From the NCBI GenBank assembly GCA_049583635.1, contig JBAUWF010000035.1:1-64000 (forward strand): a stretch of 64,000 bases of DNA, in the 5' to 3' direction. Within the stretch, counting starts at the first letter, position 1, and every line of letters begins with the position of its first letter. Made by a program: the position numbers and the translations under genes. Below are positions 34,829 through 43,542 of this stretch, piece after piece. A model generated the notes under the pieces. The model did no database searches. It was given only the letters and a program-made list of their open reading frames with translations, and was not told the DNA's origin. Origin of the DNA: Dokdonella_A sp049583635 (GTDB lineage: Bacteria; Pseudomonadota; Gammaproteobacteria; Xanthomonadales; Rhodanobacteraceae).

Positions 34829-35323
34829 ATGCGCTGGTTCAGACATCTGCTCCACGCCTACGGCGCGAGGCGACGTTTTCCACCGGCGTTGCTCGATACG
34901 ATCCAGCAGGCGATCGTCGCCAGCGAGCAGGATCACCTCGGTGAAATCTGCGTTGTGATCGAGAGCGCGTTGCGGCTGACGGATATCGTGCGCGGACTAA
35001 GCGCACGCGAGCGTGCCAATGATGTGTTCGCGCACTCGCGCATCTGGGATACGGCCAACAACAATGGCGTGCTCATCTATGTGCTGCTGGCCGATCGCGC
35101 GATTGAGATCGTCGCCGACCGCGGCATCGCGACAAGAGTGGACGCGGGTGAATGGGCCGACATTTGCGCACGCATGCAGACATATTTCGCCCGTGGCGAA
35201 TACGAACGTGGCACTGTTGCCGGCATCGACGCCGTCGGCGCATTGCTTACGCGGCATTTCCCGGTGCATGGACACGACAATCCCGACGAATTGCCCGATC
35301 GTCCGCTCATATCGGGACGTTGA
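34829..35323 (+). CDS. TPM-domain protein, second paralogue
   Basis: The 164-residue protein starts at ATG 34829; the longer in-frame opening upstream is a shadow of the preceding gene. It has the TPM-type core GEICVVIESALRL, TANNNGVLIYVLLADRAIEIVADRGIA and a late YERGTVAGIDAVGALL, but no signal peptide or membrane helix. It therefore seems cytoplasmic, unlike the upstream paralogue. Third gene of the lemA-TPM-TPM operon. The next gene is convergent, 83 bases on. Confidence 0.85.
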   Translation: MRWFRHLLHAYGARRRFPPALLDTIQQAIVASEQDHLGEICVVIESALRLTDIVRGLSARERANDVFAHSRIWDTANNNGVLIYVLLADRAIEIVADRGIATRVDAGEWADICARMQTYFARGEYERGTVAGIDAVGALLTRHFPVHGHDNPDELPDRPLISGR

Positions 35324-35406
35324 GTACGGTCTCCTGAATCGCGGCCGTACCGTGAATCCGTAGCGCGCATGCATACAACACGTGCAGACATACCGGCGAG
35401 CGCACG

Positions 35407-37491
35407 CTACGGTTGCGAGCCCGGAAACATCTTGGCCACGAGTTCTTGCAGCGCTTGCGGCGTGGCTATTCGTGGCGAGCAGGCCATACCGCGGCAAAGA
35501 TAGGCCGAGCCGCCGGCACCGGGGGTTTGCGTGGCCAGCACGCCGGGCAACGGCGCATTCTCCGAGGCAAGCAGATAAGCATCGAGCGCAACCGTGCTCG
35601 AAAGAATGACGCCGAGCGCATGTTGCCAGCGCACGGCCTCGCCACCACTTGCGCATCGGATCACGAGGTGCGCGCGCGGATTCAAGAATTCATCGAGCGC
35701 CAGCAATACGCTGCAGCAGGCGCGTGGGGACTCGTTCAGCATGGGCCAGGCGGCGCGCAAGGTGCGCTCGACCGCATCGAGGTAGCGCGTCTCGCCAAGC
35801 AGACGTCCAAGTTTGAGTAGCGCGCGCGCAGCCACGCCATTGCCGTTCGGCAACGCTTCGTCGACAAACGATTTGGGGCGCTGCGGCAACGGCTCGGCAT
35901 CATGCCCCGTAAAGTAGAATCCCCCGTTTTCGCGATCCTCGAAACGTTCAATCAGTGCATCCGCCAACGCGATCGCCCAATCGAGATCGCGCCGCTTCCA
36001 GCGTCGTTGCAACATCAGCACGAGCGCATCGAGAAGGAACGCGTAATCGTCCAGATAGGCGGGAAACTTTGCCTGACCACCCGCGTGACATGCATACAGA
36101 CGTCCGTCGCGCCACAGATTTTCGTGCAGAAACGTCAACGCACATTCGCTCTCACCGGATAGCGGCGCCTCGGACAGCCAGCGCGCTGCGCGAGCCGCAC
36201 CCGCGATCATCAATGCGTTCCAGGCGGTCAGAATCTTGTCGTCGAGGCCTGGACGGGTTCGTCCGGCGCGTTTGGCGAAGAGGCTCCCTCTCGCTGCGAG
36301 CAAACGTTCGCGTGCGACGTACTCTTCAATTCCCAGTTTGGTTGCGGTGTCGGCAAGCGGCTCGGTCACGCGCAAGTGCCAGGTACGTCCGTCGAAATTC
36401 GGTGGCCGGTCCAGACCCCAGTGACGCTCGGCGACCGCGAATTCCTCGGCCGGCAACAAGCGCCTGATGTCATCGACAGTCCAGATGTAGTAGCGCCCTT
36501 CCTCACCGTCCGAGTCTGCATCGAGCGAACTGTAGAAGCCCCCGCCCGGCGCAGTCATTTCACGCTTGATCCATTCGACGCAGGCCTGCGCGGTATTGGC
36601 GAATCGCTCTTCATAGAGCTGCATCGCAACGCGCGCGTACAACGGCAGCAACAGTGCGTTGTCGTACAGCATCTTCTCGAAGTGCGGAATCTCCCACCGT
36701 GCATCCACCGAGTAGCGAAAGAATCCGCCGCCGAGTTGGTCCTGCAGACCGCCATCGGCCATGTGTCCGAGCGTGAGTCTCGCCATTACCTCGTACAGTG
36801 CCTCGCCCGCGACTGTGGTCGCCGACGCGCCGGCACGATCGAGCATCAGTTCCAATTCCGGCGCATGCGGAAATTTGGGTGCGCCGCGGTGTCCTCCATA
36901 CTCATGGTCGAACCCCGCGCTGATCTGCTTGAGCGCGCTCACAACCGGCGCGTCGGTGAGAGCTGCCGCGCTTGGCGCCATCCGGCCGTGATCGACCAGC
37001 AGCGCAGTCAGGGCCGCGCCCTGCACACGCACTTCGTCGGGGTTCTGATCGAACCAGCGGCGCGCGCCTTCAAGCACCTCGACGAATGCCGGCAACCCCG
37101 ACCGCGGCGTCTTCGGAAAATAGGTCCCCGCATAGAACGGCACCAGATCGTCGGGCGCAAGAAACATGGTCAACGGCCAGCCACCGCCACGCCGCGCAAA
37201 GGCCTGATAGGCGAGCTGATAGACCTTGTCGATGTCGGGTCGTTCTTCGCGGTCGACCTTGATATTGATGTACAACGCGTTCATCACCCGCGCAACGTCG
37301 GCGTCCTCGAAGCTTTCGTGCGCCATGACATGGCACCAGTGACAGGCCGCGTAACCGATCGACAAGAGGATTGGCTTGTGTTCGCTGCGCGCGGTCGACA
37401 GGGCCTCATCGCACCACGGCCACCAATCAACCGGATTGTCGGCATGCTGGCGCAGATAGGGACTGGTTTCGTTGGCGAGGTGGTTGGACAT
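35407..37491 (-). CDS. Thioredoxin-domain protein, YyaL/SPATA20 (DUF255) family
   Basis: The 694-residue protein combines an N-terminal thioredoxin-like domain (opening NETSPYLRQHADNPVDWWPW, with the CHWC pair in AACHWCHVM near residues 49-53) and a large (alpha/alpha)6 barrel resembling glycosidase or epimerase folds. Length and both domains fit YyaL. The biochemical function is not established in the family. No signal peptide is present. It has no operon partner here. Confidence 0.88.
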   Translation of the reverse strand: MSNHLANETSPYLRQHADNPVDWWPWCDEALSTARSEHKPILLSIGYAACHWCHVMAHESFEDADVARVMNALYINIKVDREERPDIDKVYQLAYQAFARRGGGWPLTMFLAPDDLVPFYAGTYFPKTPRSGLPAFVEVLEGARRWFDQNPDEVRVQGAALTALLVDHGRMAPSAAALTDAPVVSALKQISAGFDHEYGGHRGAPKFPHAPELELMLDRAGASATTVAGEALYEVMARLTLGHMADGGLQDQLGGGFFRYSVDARWEIPHFEKMLYDNALLLPLYARVAMQLYEERFANTAQACVEWIKREMTAPGGGFYSSLDADSDGEEGRYYIWTVDDIRRLLPAEEFAVAERHWGLDRPPNFDGRTWHLRVTEPLADTATKLGIEEYVARERLLAARGSLFAKRAGRTRPGLDDKILTAWNALMIAGAARAARWLSEAPLSGESECALTFLHENLWRDGRLYACHAGGQAKFPAYLDDYAFLLDALVLMLQRRWKRRDLDWAIALADALIERFEDRENGGFYFTGHDAEPLPQRPKSFVDEALPNGNGVAARALLKLGRLLGETRYLDAVERTLRAAWPMLNESPRACCSVLLALDEFLNPRAHLVIRCASGGEAVRWQHALGVILSSTVALDAYLLASENAPLPGVLATQTPGAGGSAYLCRGMACSPRIATPQALQELVAKMFPGSQP

Positions 37492-37978
37492 GGACTCGAT
37501 CGTTGCCGGGATGCGGACACATTGTGACGCGGATGATGCTCCGACGCAGGTACTGCGTTTTCAATATCGTTTTTTGGAAAAAGAAGCATCGCAGGCGAGC
37601 GATCGTGGTGATTTTCGCTACGCCCCCGACTGCTGTGCCAGTGCTGAAAGACACGATGCAGGTCGGAAGTCCGTCGACGCACGGACGTGCCCGCGCTCGT
37701 ACCGTATGCCGCGCAGCGTGCGGCTCGATGGCATCCGGCACGTCAGGCTCCAGCTCAAGCGCAATAGGCAGGTGTTGATCCTCGGGCGCCTCCACAGACC
37801 GATTACCCGACGCGCTTCATTTGCCGACGTGCCGGGGTGTGACTGATCGTCGACACCAGGATCTCATTGCGATGTCATGTGGCCGCCTGCCGTTGACCAG
37901 CGTTCGCTCGAAAGTCCGTTTGACGGCACAATGGCCTACCGTCACGGCACGGTTGAACCCCATTCCCAGAGATACTTG
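37492..37978. other. Intergenic region upstream of lgt
   Basis: 487 bases between divergent genes. An AT-richer patch (about 37555-37590, with TTTTTTGG and AAAAAGAAG) may hold promoters. A minus-strand frame (37427-37795) includes QHLPIALELE, weakly like the DHLPxxxxL end of endonuclease/exonuclease/phosphatase proteins, but nothing else supports a gene. I see no RNA gene. Confidence 0.4.
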
Positions 37979-38878
37979 ATGCACTATTTCGTCGACATCA
38001 ACCCGATCGCGTTTTCGATCGGTCCGGTAGCCGTGCACTGGTACGGCATCATGTACCTGATCGGTTTCGCCATGGCCTGGTGGCTCGGCGAGCGACGCCG
38101 CCGCGCCGGACGCCTGCCGATCGGCACGGAACAATTTTCCGATCTTGCCTTCTACGGCATGCTCGGCGTCATTGTCGGCGGGCGTATCGGCTACATGCTG
38201 TTCTACGACACACCCGAGCTGATCCACCATCCGCTCTCGCTATTCCGTATCTGGGAGGGGGGCATGTCATTCCACGGTGGATTGCTCGGCGTGCTGGCGG
38301 CAGTGTGGTTGTGGTCGCGCAGGAACCGTATCCATTTCTTCGATACCGTGGATTTCGTCGCGCCGCTGATCCCGATCGGTCTCGGCCTGGGGAGGCTCGG
38401 CAATTTCATCGGTGGTGAATTGTGGGGGCGGCACACCGATCTGCCATGGGGCATGATCTTTCCGCGCGCGCTCGACGGCCTGGGCAAGACGCGCGATCAG
38501 TTGCATGCCATGTATCTCGCAGGGCAGCTCGACACCGAGGCGCGGCATCCCTCGCAACTGTACGAGGCCACGCTTGAGGGCGCGGTGCTGTTCGCAGTGC
38601 TGTGGATCTATTCGCGCAAACCGCGGCCACGTTACGCCGTGTCGGGGCTGTTTGCGCTGCTGTACGGATTGTTCCGCTTCGGCGTCGAATTCGTGCGTCA
38701 GCCGGATGTACAGCTCGGCTTTATCGCGTTTCACTGGGTGACAATGGGCCAGATTCTGTCGTTGCCGTTGATTGTGGTCGGCATCGTTCTCTTGCTGATG
38801 TCGCGCGGCGCGCCGATCGCGGGCGAAACCGTTTGCGTCGGGCAGGAGGCGACAAAGGCCGAACAGGACTCGGCATGA
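37979..38878 (+). CDS. lgt: Prolipoprotein diacylglyceryl transferase
   Basis: Lgt transfers diacylglycerol from phosphatidylglycerol to the lipobox cysteine of prolipoproteins, the first step of lipoprotein maturation in the inner membrane. The 299-residue product has seven hydrophobic helices. Motifs visible are WYGIMYLIGF, GGRIGYMLFYD, WEGGMSFHGGLLG and the signature GRLGNFIGGELWGR (family GRxGNFxNGE), plus RHPSQLYEA. ATG 37979 follows CAGAGATACTTG; the longer frame upstream is not conserved-looking. Its stop overlaps the thyA start (ATGA). Confidence 0.93.
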   Translation: MHYFVDINPIAFSIGPVAVHWYGIMYLIGFAMAWWLGERRRRAGRLPIGTEQFSDLAFYGMLGVIVGGRIGYMLFYDTPELIHHPLSLFRIWEGGMSFHGGLLGVLAAVWLWSRRNRIHFFDTVDFVAPLIPIGLGLGRLGNFIGGELWGRHTDLPWGMIFPRALDGLGKTRDQLHAMYLAGQLDTEARHPSQLYEATLEGAVLFAVLWIYSRKPRPRYAVSGLFALLYGLFRFGVEFVRQPDVQLGFIAFHWVTMGQILSLPLIVVGIVLLLMSRGAPIAGETVCVGQEATKAEQDSA

Positions 38879-39669
38879 ACCAGTATCTCGACCTGCTGCG
38901 TCACGCGCTCGAACACGGCACGCCGAAATCGGATCGCACCGGCACCGGCACGCGAAGCGTGTTCGGCTGGCAGATGCGATTCGATCTGGCCAAGGGCTTT
39001 CCGCTGGTAACGACCAAGAAGCTGCATTTGAAGTCGATCGTGTACGAGCTGCTCTGGTTTCTGCGTGGTGACACCAACATCGGCTATCTCAACGAGCATG
39101 GCGTTGGCATCTGGGACGAATGGGCCGATCCCAACGGCAATCTCGGTCCCGTATACGGCAAGCAGTGGCGCGCGTGGCCTGGCGCCGATGGCAGATCGAT
39201 TGACCAGATCGCCGCAGTCGTTGACGAAATCCGTCGCAATCCGAATTCGCGCCGCCTGATCGTGAGCGCGTGGAATGTCGCTGATTTGCCGCTGATGGCA
39301 TTGCAGCCCTGCCATGCCTTGTTTCAGTTCCACGTCGCCGACGGCCGCCTGTCATGCCAGCTATATCAGCGTTCAGGCGACATCTTCCTCGGCGTTCCCT
39401 TCAATATCGCGAGCTATGCCTTGCTCACCCACATGGTCGCGCAGGTGACTCAACTGGCAGTCGGCGATTTTGTGCACACGCTCGGTGATGCACATCTGTA
39501 CGCGAATCACGTCGAGCAGGCGCGCGCGCAGCTTGCGCGCACGCCGCGCAGCCTTGCGCGGCTCAGGCTCGATCCTGATGTGCGCGCGATAGACGACTTT
39601 CGTTTCGAGCACATCGTTATCGAGAATTACCATCCGCATCCGGCCATCAAGGCGCCAATCGCGGTCTGA
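38875..39669 (+). CDS. thyA: Thymidylate synthase
   Basis: The enzyme methylates dUMP to dTMP using methylene-tetrahydrofolate, producing dihydrofolate. The 264-residue product equals E. coli ThyA in length and has the catalytic Cys146 in LQPCHALFQFHV, the dUMP/phosphate-binding NSRRLIVSAWNV, and LYQRSGDIFLGVPFNIASYA. ATG 38875 overlaps the lgt stop. folA, which regenerates tetrahydrofolate, follows after 19 bases, so the two steps of one cycle share an operon. Confidence 0.95.
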   Translation: MNQYLDLLRHALEHGTPKSDRTGTGTRSVFGWQMRFDLAKGFPLVTTKKLHLKSIVYELLWFLRGDTNIGYLNEHGVGIWDEWADPNGNLGPVYGKQWRAWPGADGRSIDQIAAVVDEIRRNPNSRRLIVSAWNVADLPLMALQPCHALFQFHVADGRLSCQLYQRSGDIFLGVPFNIASYALLTHMVAQVTQLAVGDFVHTLGDAHLYANHVEQARAQLARTPRSLARLRLDPDVRAIDDFRFEHIVIENYHPHPAIKAPIAV

Positions 39670-39688
39670 CCCATGCAGCCTTGAGCCG

Positions 39689-40321
39689 ATGCCCATCAGT
39701 TTCGTCGCCGCACTCGATTCCAACCACGCAATCGGCCGCGAGGGCGAGATGCCGTGGCATCTACCCGACGATCTGAGGCGCTTCAAGTCGCTGACGCTTG
39801 GCAAACCGACACTGATGGGCCGCAAGACGGCACTCGCCATCGGTCGCGCCCTGCCCGGTCGGCCCAATCTGGTGTTGACGCGCAGCGGCTCGGCGCCGTT
39901 CGCCGGGCAGCGGCCTGTCGCATCGCTTGAAGCGGCGATCGCATGCGTCGGCGACACCGAACTCATGGTGATCGGCGGCGGTGAAATCTATGGTCTGGCA
40001 CTGTCGCGTGCAACGAGCATGTATCTGACCTGGGTCGAGGCGACCGTGGTCGATCCCGATACGTTCTTTCCGCGTTTTGATCCGGCGCAATGGACTGAAG
40101 TGCAGCGCGAGTTCCACCCACGCGACGCGCGCCACGCATCGGCGTTCACGTTTGTCGACTACCAGCGTGCCCCGAAAACCGCCACGCCGATTTGGGATGG
40201 CACGGCTGTGCCAATTCACAACCGGCAACCCCCGACCGAGCGGGAAAGCCGCGCACGGCGCGCCATTCAGTTATCGCGGCTGGCCGGTGCAGACGGGCGA
40301 TCCGATTTCACGCTGACGTAG
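39689..40321 (+). CDS. folA: Dihydrofolate reductase with C-terminal extension
   Basis: The enzyme reduces dihydrofolate to tetrahydrofolate with NADPH. The first 160 residues are a normal DHFR: ALDSNHAIGREGEMPWHLPDD with the catalytic acid (Asp28), GRKTALAIGRALPGRPNLVLTR and MVIGGGEIYGLAL, ending TFVDYQR. A further 50 residues follow (NRQPPTERESRARRAIQ... to the stop) that have no DHFR counterpart. The final 55 bases overlap apaH on the opposite strand. The tail may be real or the product of loss of an earlier stop; its basic, low-complexity make-up hints at the latter. It follows thyA. Confidence 0.9.
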   Translation: MPISFVAALDSNHAIGREGEMPWHLPDDLRRFKSLTLGKPTLMGRKTALAIGRALPGRPNLVLTRSGSAPFAGQRPVASLEAAIACVGDTELMVIGGGEIYGLALSRATSMYLTWVEATVVDPDTFFPRFDPAQWTEVQREFHPRDARHASAFTFVDYQRAPKTATPIWDGTAVPIHNRQPPTERESRARRAIQLSRLAGADGRSDFTLT

Positions 40322-41115
40322 ACCGGTTCGTCTGCATCGATGCGCAATGCGGTCAACTCCCCGCCCCAGACGCAACCGGTATCAATCGCGTGGATGCCGA
40401 GGCCAGCGAAGCGGCCGAGCGTCGACCAGTGGCCGCATACCACGCGGATATCGCGCTGCACCTGCCCGGGTACCGCGAACCACGGATACAGCCCTGCGCG
40501 CTGCGTTCCGGGCGCACCTTTTTCGGAAAACGCGATGCGCCCCTGCACATCGCAGTAGCGCATGCGCGTAAGTACATTGATGCCTGCACGCAGCCGATCG
40601 GTACCGCGCAACCGCGAATTCCAGACATCGGGCTTGTTGCCGAAGAGGTGTCGCATGAGACGGCGATAGTCGTGCCCATGCAGTTTGTCCTCGATTTCGC
40701 GTGCGACATCTTCTGCATCTTCAATGGTCCAGTGCGGGAACAGGCCGGCGTGGACCAGCAGCCAACCCAGATGGCGATCCACATGCAGCAGTTTGCATCC
40801 GCGCAGCCAGGAGAGCAGCTCGTCGCGATCGGTTGCGAACAGCACTTCGCGCAATTCGGCATTGACACGCGCCTGGTCCTGCCGTTTGCGTTCGGCAACG
40901 GCCAGCAATGATAAATCGTGATTTCCAAGCACGACGATCGCGCCGTCGCCGAGCGACTTGACCAGCCGCAGCACGGCAAGCGACTGCCCACCGCGGTTGA
41001 CCAGATCACCGCAGAACCACAGCGTGTCATTGGCTGGATCGAAGCGCAGCGCGTCGATCACCCGGGCCAGCTCATCGTGGCAGCCCTGGACATCTCCAAT
41101 GGCCCAGATAGCCAC
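40267..41115 (-). CDS. apaH: Diadenosine tetraphosphatase
   Basis: ApaH hydrolyses Ap4A symmetrically to two ADP; it also removes Np4 caps from RNA. The 282-residue product carries the phosphoesterase motifs AIGDVQGCHDEL, FCGDLVNRGGQS and LGNHDLSLLA. It is the last gene of the lptD-surA-pdxA-rsmA-apaG-apaH cluster, 150 bases after apaG. Its 3' end overlaps folA by 55 bases, tail to tail. Length matches the family. Confidence 0.93.
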   Translation of the reverse strand: MAIWAIGDVQGCHDELARVIDALRFDPANDTLWFCGDLVNRGGQSLAVLRLVKSLGDGAIVVLGNHDLSLLAVAERKRQDQARVNAELREVLFATDRDELLSWLRGCKLLHVDRHLGWLLVHAGLFPHWTIEDAEDVAREIEDKLHGHDYRRLMRHLFGNKPDVWNSRLRGTDRLRAGINVLTRMRYCDVQGRIAFSEKGAPGTQRAGLYPWFAVPGQVQRDIRVVCGHWSTLGRFAGLGIHAIDTGCVWGGELTALRIDADEPVYVSVKSDRPSAPASRDN

Positions 41116-41265
41116 TCAACCCACCGGGGCGTCAGACGACATGAGGGACTGCTGACTGCGCCGTGCGCCGTGCCAGCCGGACAACCCGCCTCGGCCGAAC
41201 TGCACACCATATCCTGCGAACCTTCTGGACATCATGACGCCTGTGCCGAATGGATCAGGGAATCC

Positions 41266-41649
41266 CTAGTGCAGGACTCGCGGAGTGGACAGCACGAAGG
41301 CCGGGATGTCGGCCAGGAACCGGGTACCGTCATCGGCAATCATCTGGTAGCTGCCACGCATCGTGCCGAGCGCCGTTTCCAGTACGGCACCGGAGGTGTA
41401 GGCGAAATCACTCCCGGCGCGGAGCAAAGGTTGTTCGCCGACCACACCGTCGCCGCGCACCTCCGACACCTTACCGTTGGCGTCGGTGATGATCCAGTGA
41501 CGACTGAGCAGACGCGCCCCGATGCTTCCGCGGTTGGCAATCGTGATGGTGTAGGCGAATACGTAATGATCGTCGGCGGGCGCAGACTGATCGTCGAGGA
41601 ATCGCGTATTCACGGAAATCTCGATGTCGTAAGGTTTCTTGTCGGCCAT
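41266..41649 (-). CDS. apaG: ApaG (CO2+/Mg2+ efflux-associated, fibronectin-like fold)
   Basis: The 127-residue protein is one ApaG domain: an immunoglobulin-like beta sandwich (IEISVNTRFLDDQS, YVFAYTITIANRG, LLSRHWIITDANG, VVGEQPLLRAGSDFAYTSG). Its biochemical role remains unclear; it has been linked to cobalt resistance and magnesium efflux in Salmonella (as CorD). ATG 41649 was chosen since residues before it are not of the family. It lies between rsmA and apaH, as in many Proteobacteria. Confidence 0.92.
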   Translation of the reverse strand: MADKKPYDIEISVNTRFLDDQSAPADDHYVFAYTITIANRGSIGARLLSRHWIITDANGKVSEVRGDGVVGEQPLLRAGSDFAYTSGAVLETALGTMRGSYQMIADDGTRFLADIPAFVLSTPRVLH

Positions 41650-41713
41650 GAACGGGATTCTCCGGGACCGGCGCCCGTGCGGCAAGGGCTGCGCCGGCGA
41701 ACCGCGTTTGCGC

Positions 41714-42520
41714 TCATATCCGGTTTGCATTCGCGGCGCCAGGTTGCGCGTAGGTTGCAGCCAGTGTTTGCGCGAGCGTCACGTAGTCGCCGGGTGCGAG
41801 TTGCTCGGCACGCGCACGCGGATCGATGCCGGCCGCCGCAAGTTGATCGGCACCGGCGATGCCGAGCAGTGCGTTGGCCAGCGTCTTGCGGCGCTGACCG
41901 AATGCGGCACGCACCACGCGCGCGATCAATGCGCTGTGGGCCGGGTGGCGTTGACTGGACGGTAACGGCGTCAGCCGCGCCAGTGCGGAGTCGACCTTGG
42001 GCGGTGGGCGGAACGCCTCGGGCGGCACGTGCATCAGTGGTTCGATCCGGCAGACCAGTTGCAGCATCACCGACAGGCGGCCATACACCTTGCTGCCCGG
42101 TGCGGCGGCCATACGCTCGACGACCTCCTTCTGCAACATGAAATGCATGTCGCGAATCGCGTCGATCGCTTCGATGCAGTGAAACAGGATCGGCGTCGAG
42201 ATGTTGTACGGCAGATTTCCGACCAGGCGCAGTTCCCCGGCGTTGCCGAGTGTCGCGAAATCCACCCGCAAGGCGTCCGCCTGGATGATGTCGAGTTTGC
42301 CACGCCCAGCCGCGGCCATGCGCAGGCGCGGAATCAGGTCGCGATCGAACTCGATAACGGTCAGATGGCCGAGCGCCGCGAGCAACGGCCAGGTGATCGC
42401 GCCGTCACCCGGACCGATCTCGATCACGCGCTCGCCCGCATGCGGCGCGATCGCCTGCACGATGCGCTGAATGACGGCCCGGTCGTGCAGGAAATGCTGG
42501 CCGAAACGCTTGCGCGTCAT
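41714..42520 (-). CDS. rsmA: 16S rRNA dimethyladenosine transferase
   Basis: RsmA (KsgA) dimethylates A1518 and A1519 of 16S rRNA late in small-subunit assembly. The 268-residue product begins MTRKRFGQHFLHD, the classic opening, with SAM motif EIGPGDGAIT, the acidic end of strand 2 EFDRDLIPRL, and catalytic NLPYNIS (motif IV). ATG 42520 overlaps the pdxA stop by 4 bases; the long frame upstream is a shadow of pdxA. Confidence 0.95.
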   Translation of the reverse strand: MTRKRFGQHFLHDRAVIQRIVQAIAPHAGERVIEIGPGDGAITWPLLAALGHLTVIEFDRDLIPRLRMAAAGRGKLDIIQADALRVDFATLGNAGELRLVGNLPYNISTPILFHCIEAIDAIRDMHFMLQKEVVERMAAAPGSKVYGRLSVMLQLVCRIEPLMHVPPEAFRPPPKVDSALARLTPLPSSQRHPAHSALIARVVRAAFGQRRKTLANALLGIAGADQLAAAGIDPRARAEQLAPGDYVTLAQTLAATYAQPGAANANRI

Positions 42521-43542
42521 GGGCTCGACACGCTGCGCCGCACAAGTTCGATTGCCAAGTTGGCCGCCGCAATCAGACTGCCGGCATCCGCGCACCCGTG
42601 ACCGGCGATGTCGAGCGCAGTGCCGTGATCGACGCTGGTGCGTATCCACGGCAGCCCCAGCGTGATATTCACGGCATGACCGAATCCGGCGTGCTTGAGT
42701 ACCGGCAAACCCTGATCGTGATACATCGCGAGCACGGCGTCGCATTCGGCCAGGCGGGTCGGCACGAACGCGGTATCGGCCGGCAACGGACCGACGAGAT
42801 TCAGGCCGCGCCGGCGCAACTGTGCGAGTGCAGGCTCGATGACGTCGATTTCCTCTCGACCCAGATGCCCACCCTCACCGGCATGCGGGTTGAGTCCGAG
42901 CACCGCGATGCGTGGTCGCTCAATGCCGAAGCGCACGCGCAGATCGTGATCCACAATGCCAATCTTCTGTTCCAGCAGGTCACGCGAAATCGCCGCGGGC
43001 ACGCCGCTCAGCGGCAGATGCGTGGTTGCGAGCGCGACACGAAGATCGCCGGCCGCCAGCATCATCACCACCGCGCAACCGGTGCGCGCAGAGAAGAATT
43101 CCGTGTGACCGGTGAACGCGATGCCGGCATCGTTGATCACCGCCTTGTGCACCGGCGCGGTCACGATCGCATCGAATTCTCCACTGGCAGCACCGTCGGC
43201 TGCACGAACCAATGTGGCGAGAACATAATGCGCATTGCGCGCGTCGAGAACACCCGCCTGCGCCTGCACCGCAAGCGGCAGCGCAACAACCCGCATCGAA
43301 CCGGCCGCGCGCACGGTAGACGCGCTGGTCGCATCATACGGTTCAAGCTCGAGATCGATACCGGCTGAACGCGCCGCAACCGCTAGCAGATCCGGGTCGG
43401 CAATCGCGACAAGATCGGCAGCGACATCACTCGCCGCGAGCCGCACGAGCAGTTCCGGACCGATGCCGGCGGGCTCGCCTGCGGTCAGCGCGAGTCGCGG
43501 CAACTCACGCCGGCGGTGCGTCGGGCTTGGCTGCGACGGCAT
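42517..43542 (-). CDS. pdxA: 4-hydroxythreonine-4-phosphate dehydrogenase
   Basis: PdxA oxidises 4-phosphohydroxy-L-threonine in pyridoxal phosphate synthesis. Metal-binding histidines are seen in FTGHTEFF, AMYHDQGLP and TSVDHGTALDIAG. ATG 43542 gives 341 residues and overlaps the end of surA by 38 bases; TTG 43503, just inside the surA stop, would start at LPRLALTAGEP and is a realistic alternative, since the extra residues are not typical. Together with surA and rsmA it forms the usual operon. Confidence 0.92.
   Translation of the reverse strand: MPSQPSPTHRRRELPRLALTAGEPAGIGPELLVRLAASDVAADLVAIADPDLLAVAARSAGIDLELEPYDATSASTVRAAGSMRVVALPLAVQAQAGVLDARNAHYVLATLVRAADGAASGEFDAIVTAPVHKAVINDAGIAFTGHTEFFSARTGCAVVMMLAAGDLRVALATTHLPLSGVPAAISRDLLEQKIGIVDHDLRVRFGIERPRIAVLGLNPHAGEGGHLGREEIDVIEPALAQLRRRGLNLVGPLPADTAFVPTRLAECDAVLAMYHDQGLPVLKHAGFGHAVNITLGLPWIRTSVDHGTALDIAGHGCADAGSLIAAANLAIELVRRSVSSP

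Noticed and set aside
37427..37795. A minus-strand frame with QHLPIALEL like the end of endonuclease/exonuclease/phosphatase proteins
   Set aside because: Only one short motif is similar, the rest has no family features, and it overlaps the YyaL start; too weak for a pseudogene call.
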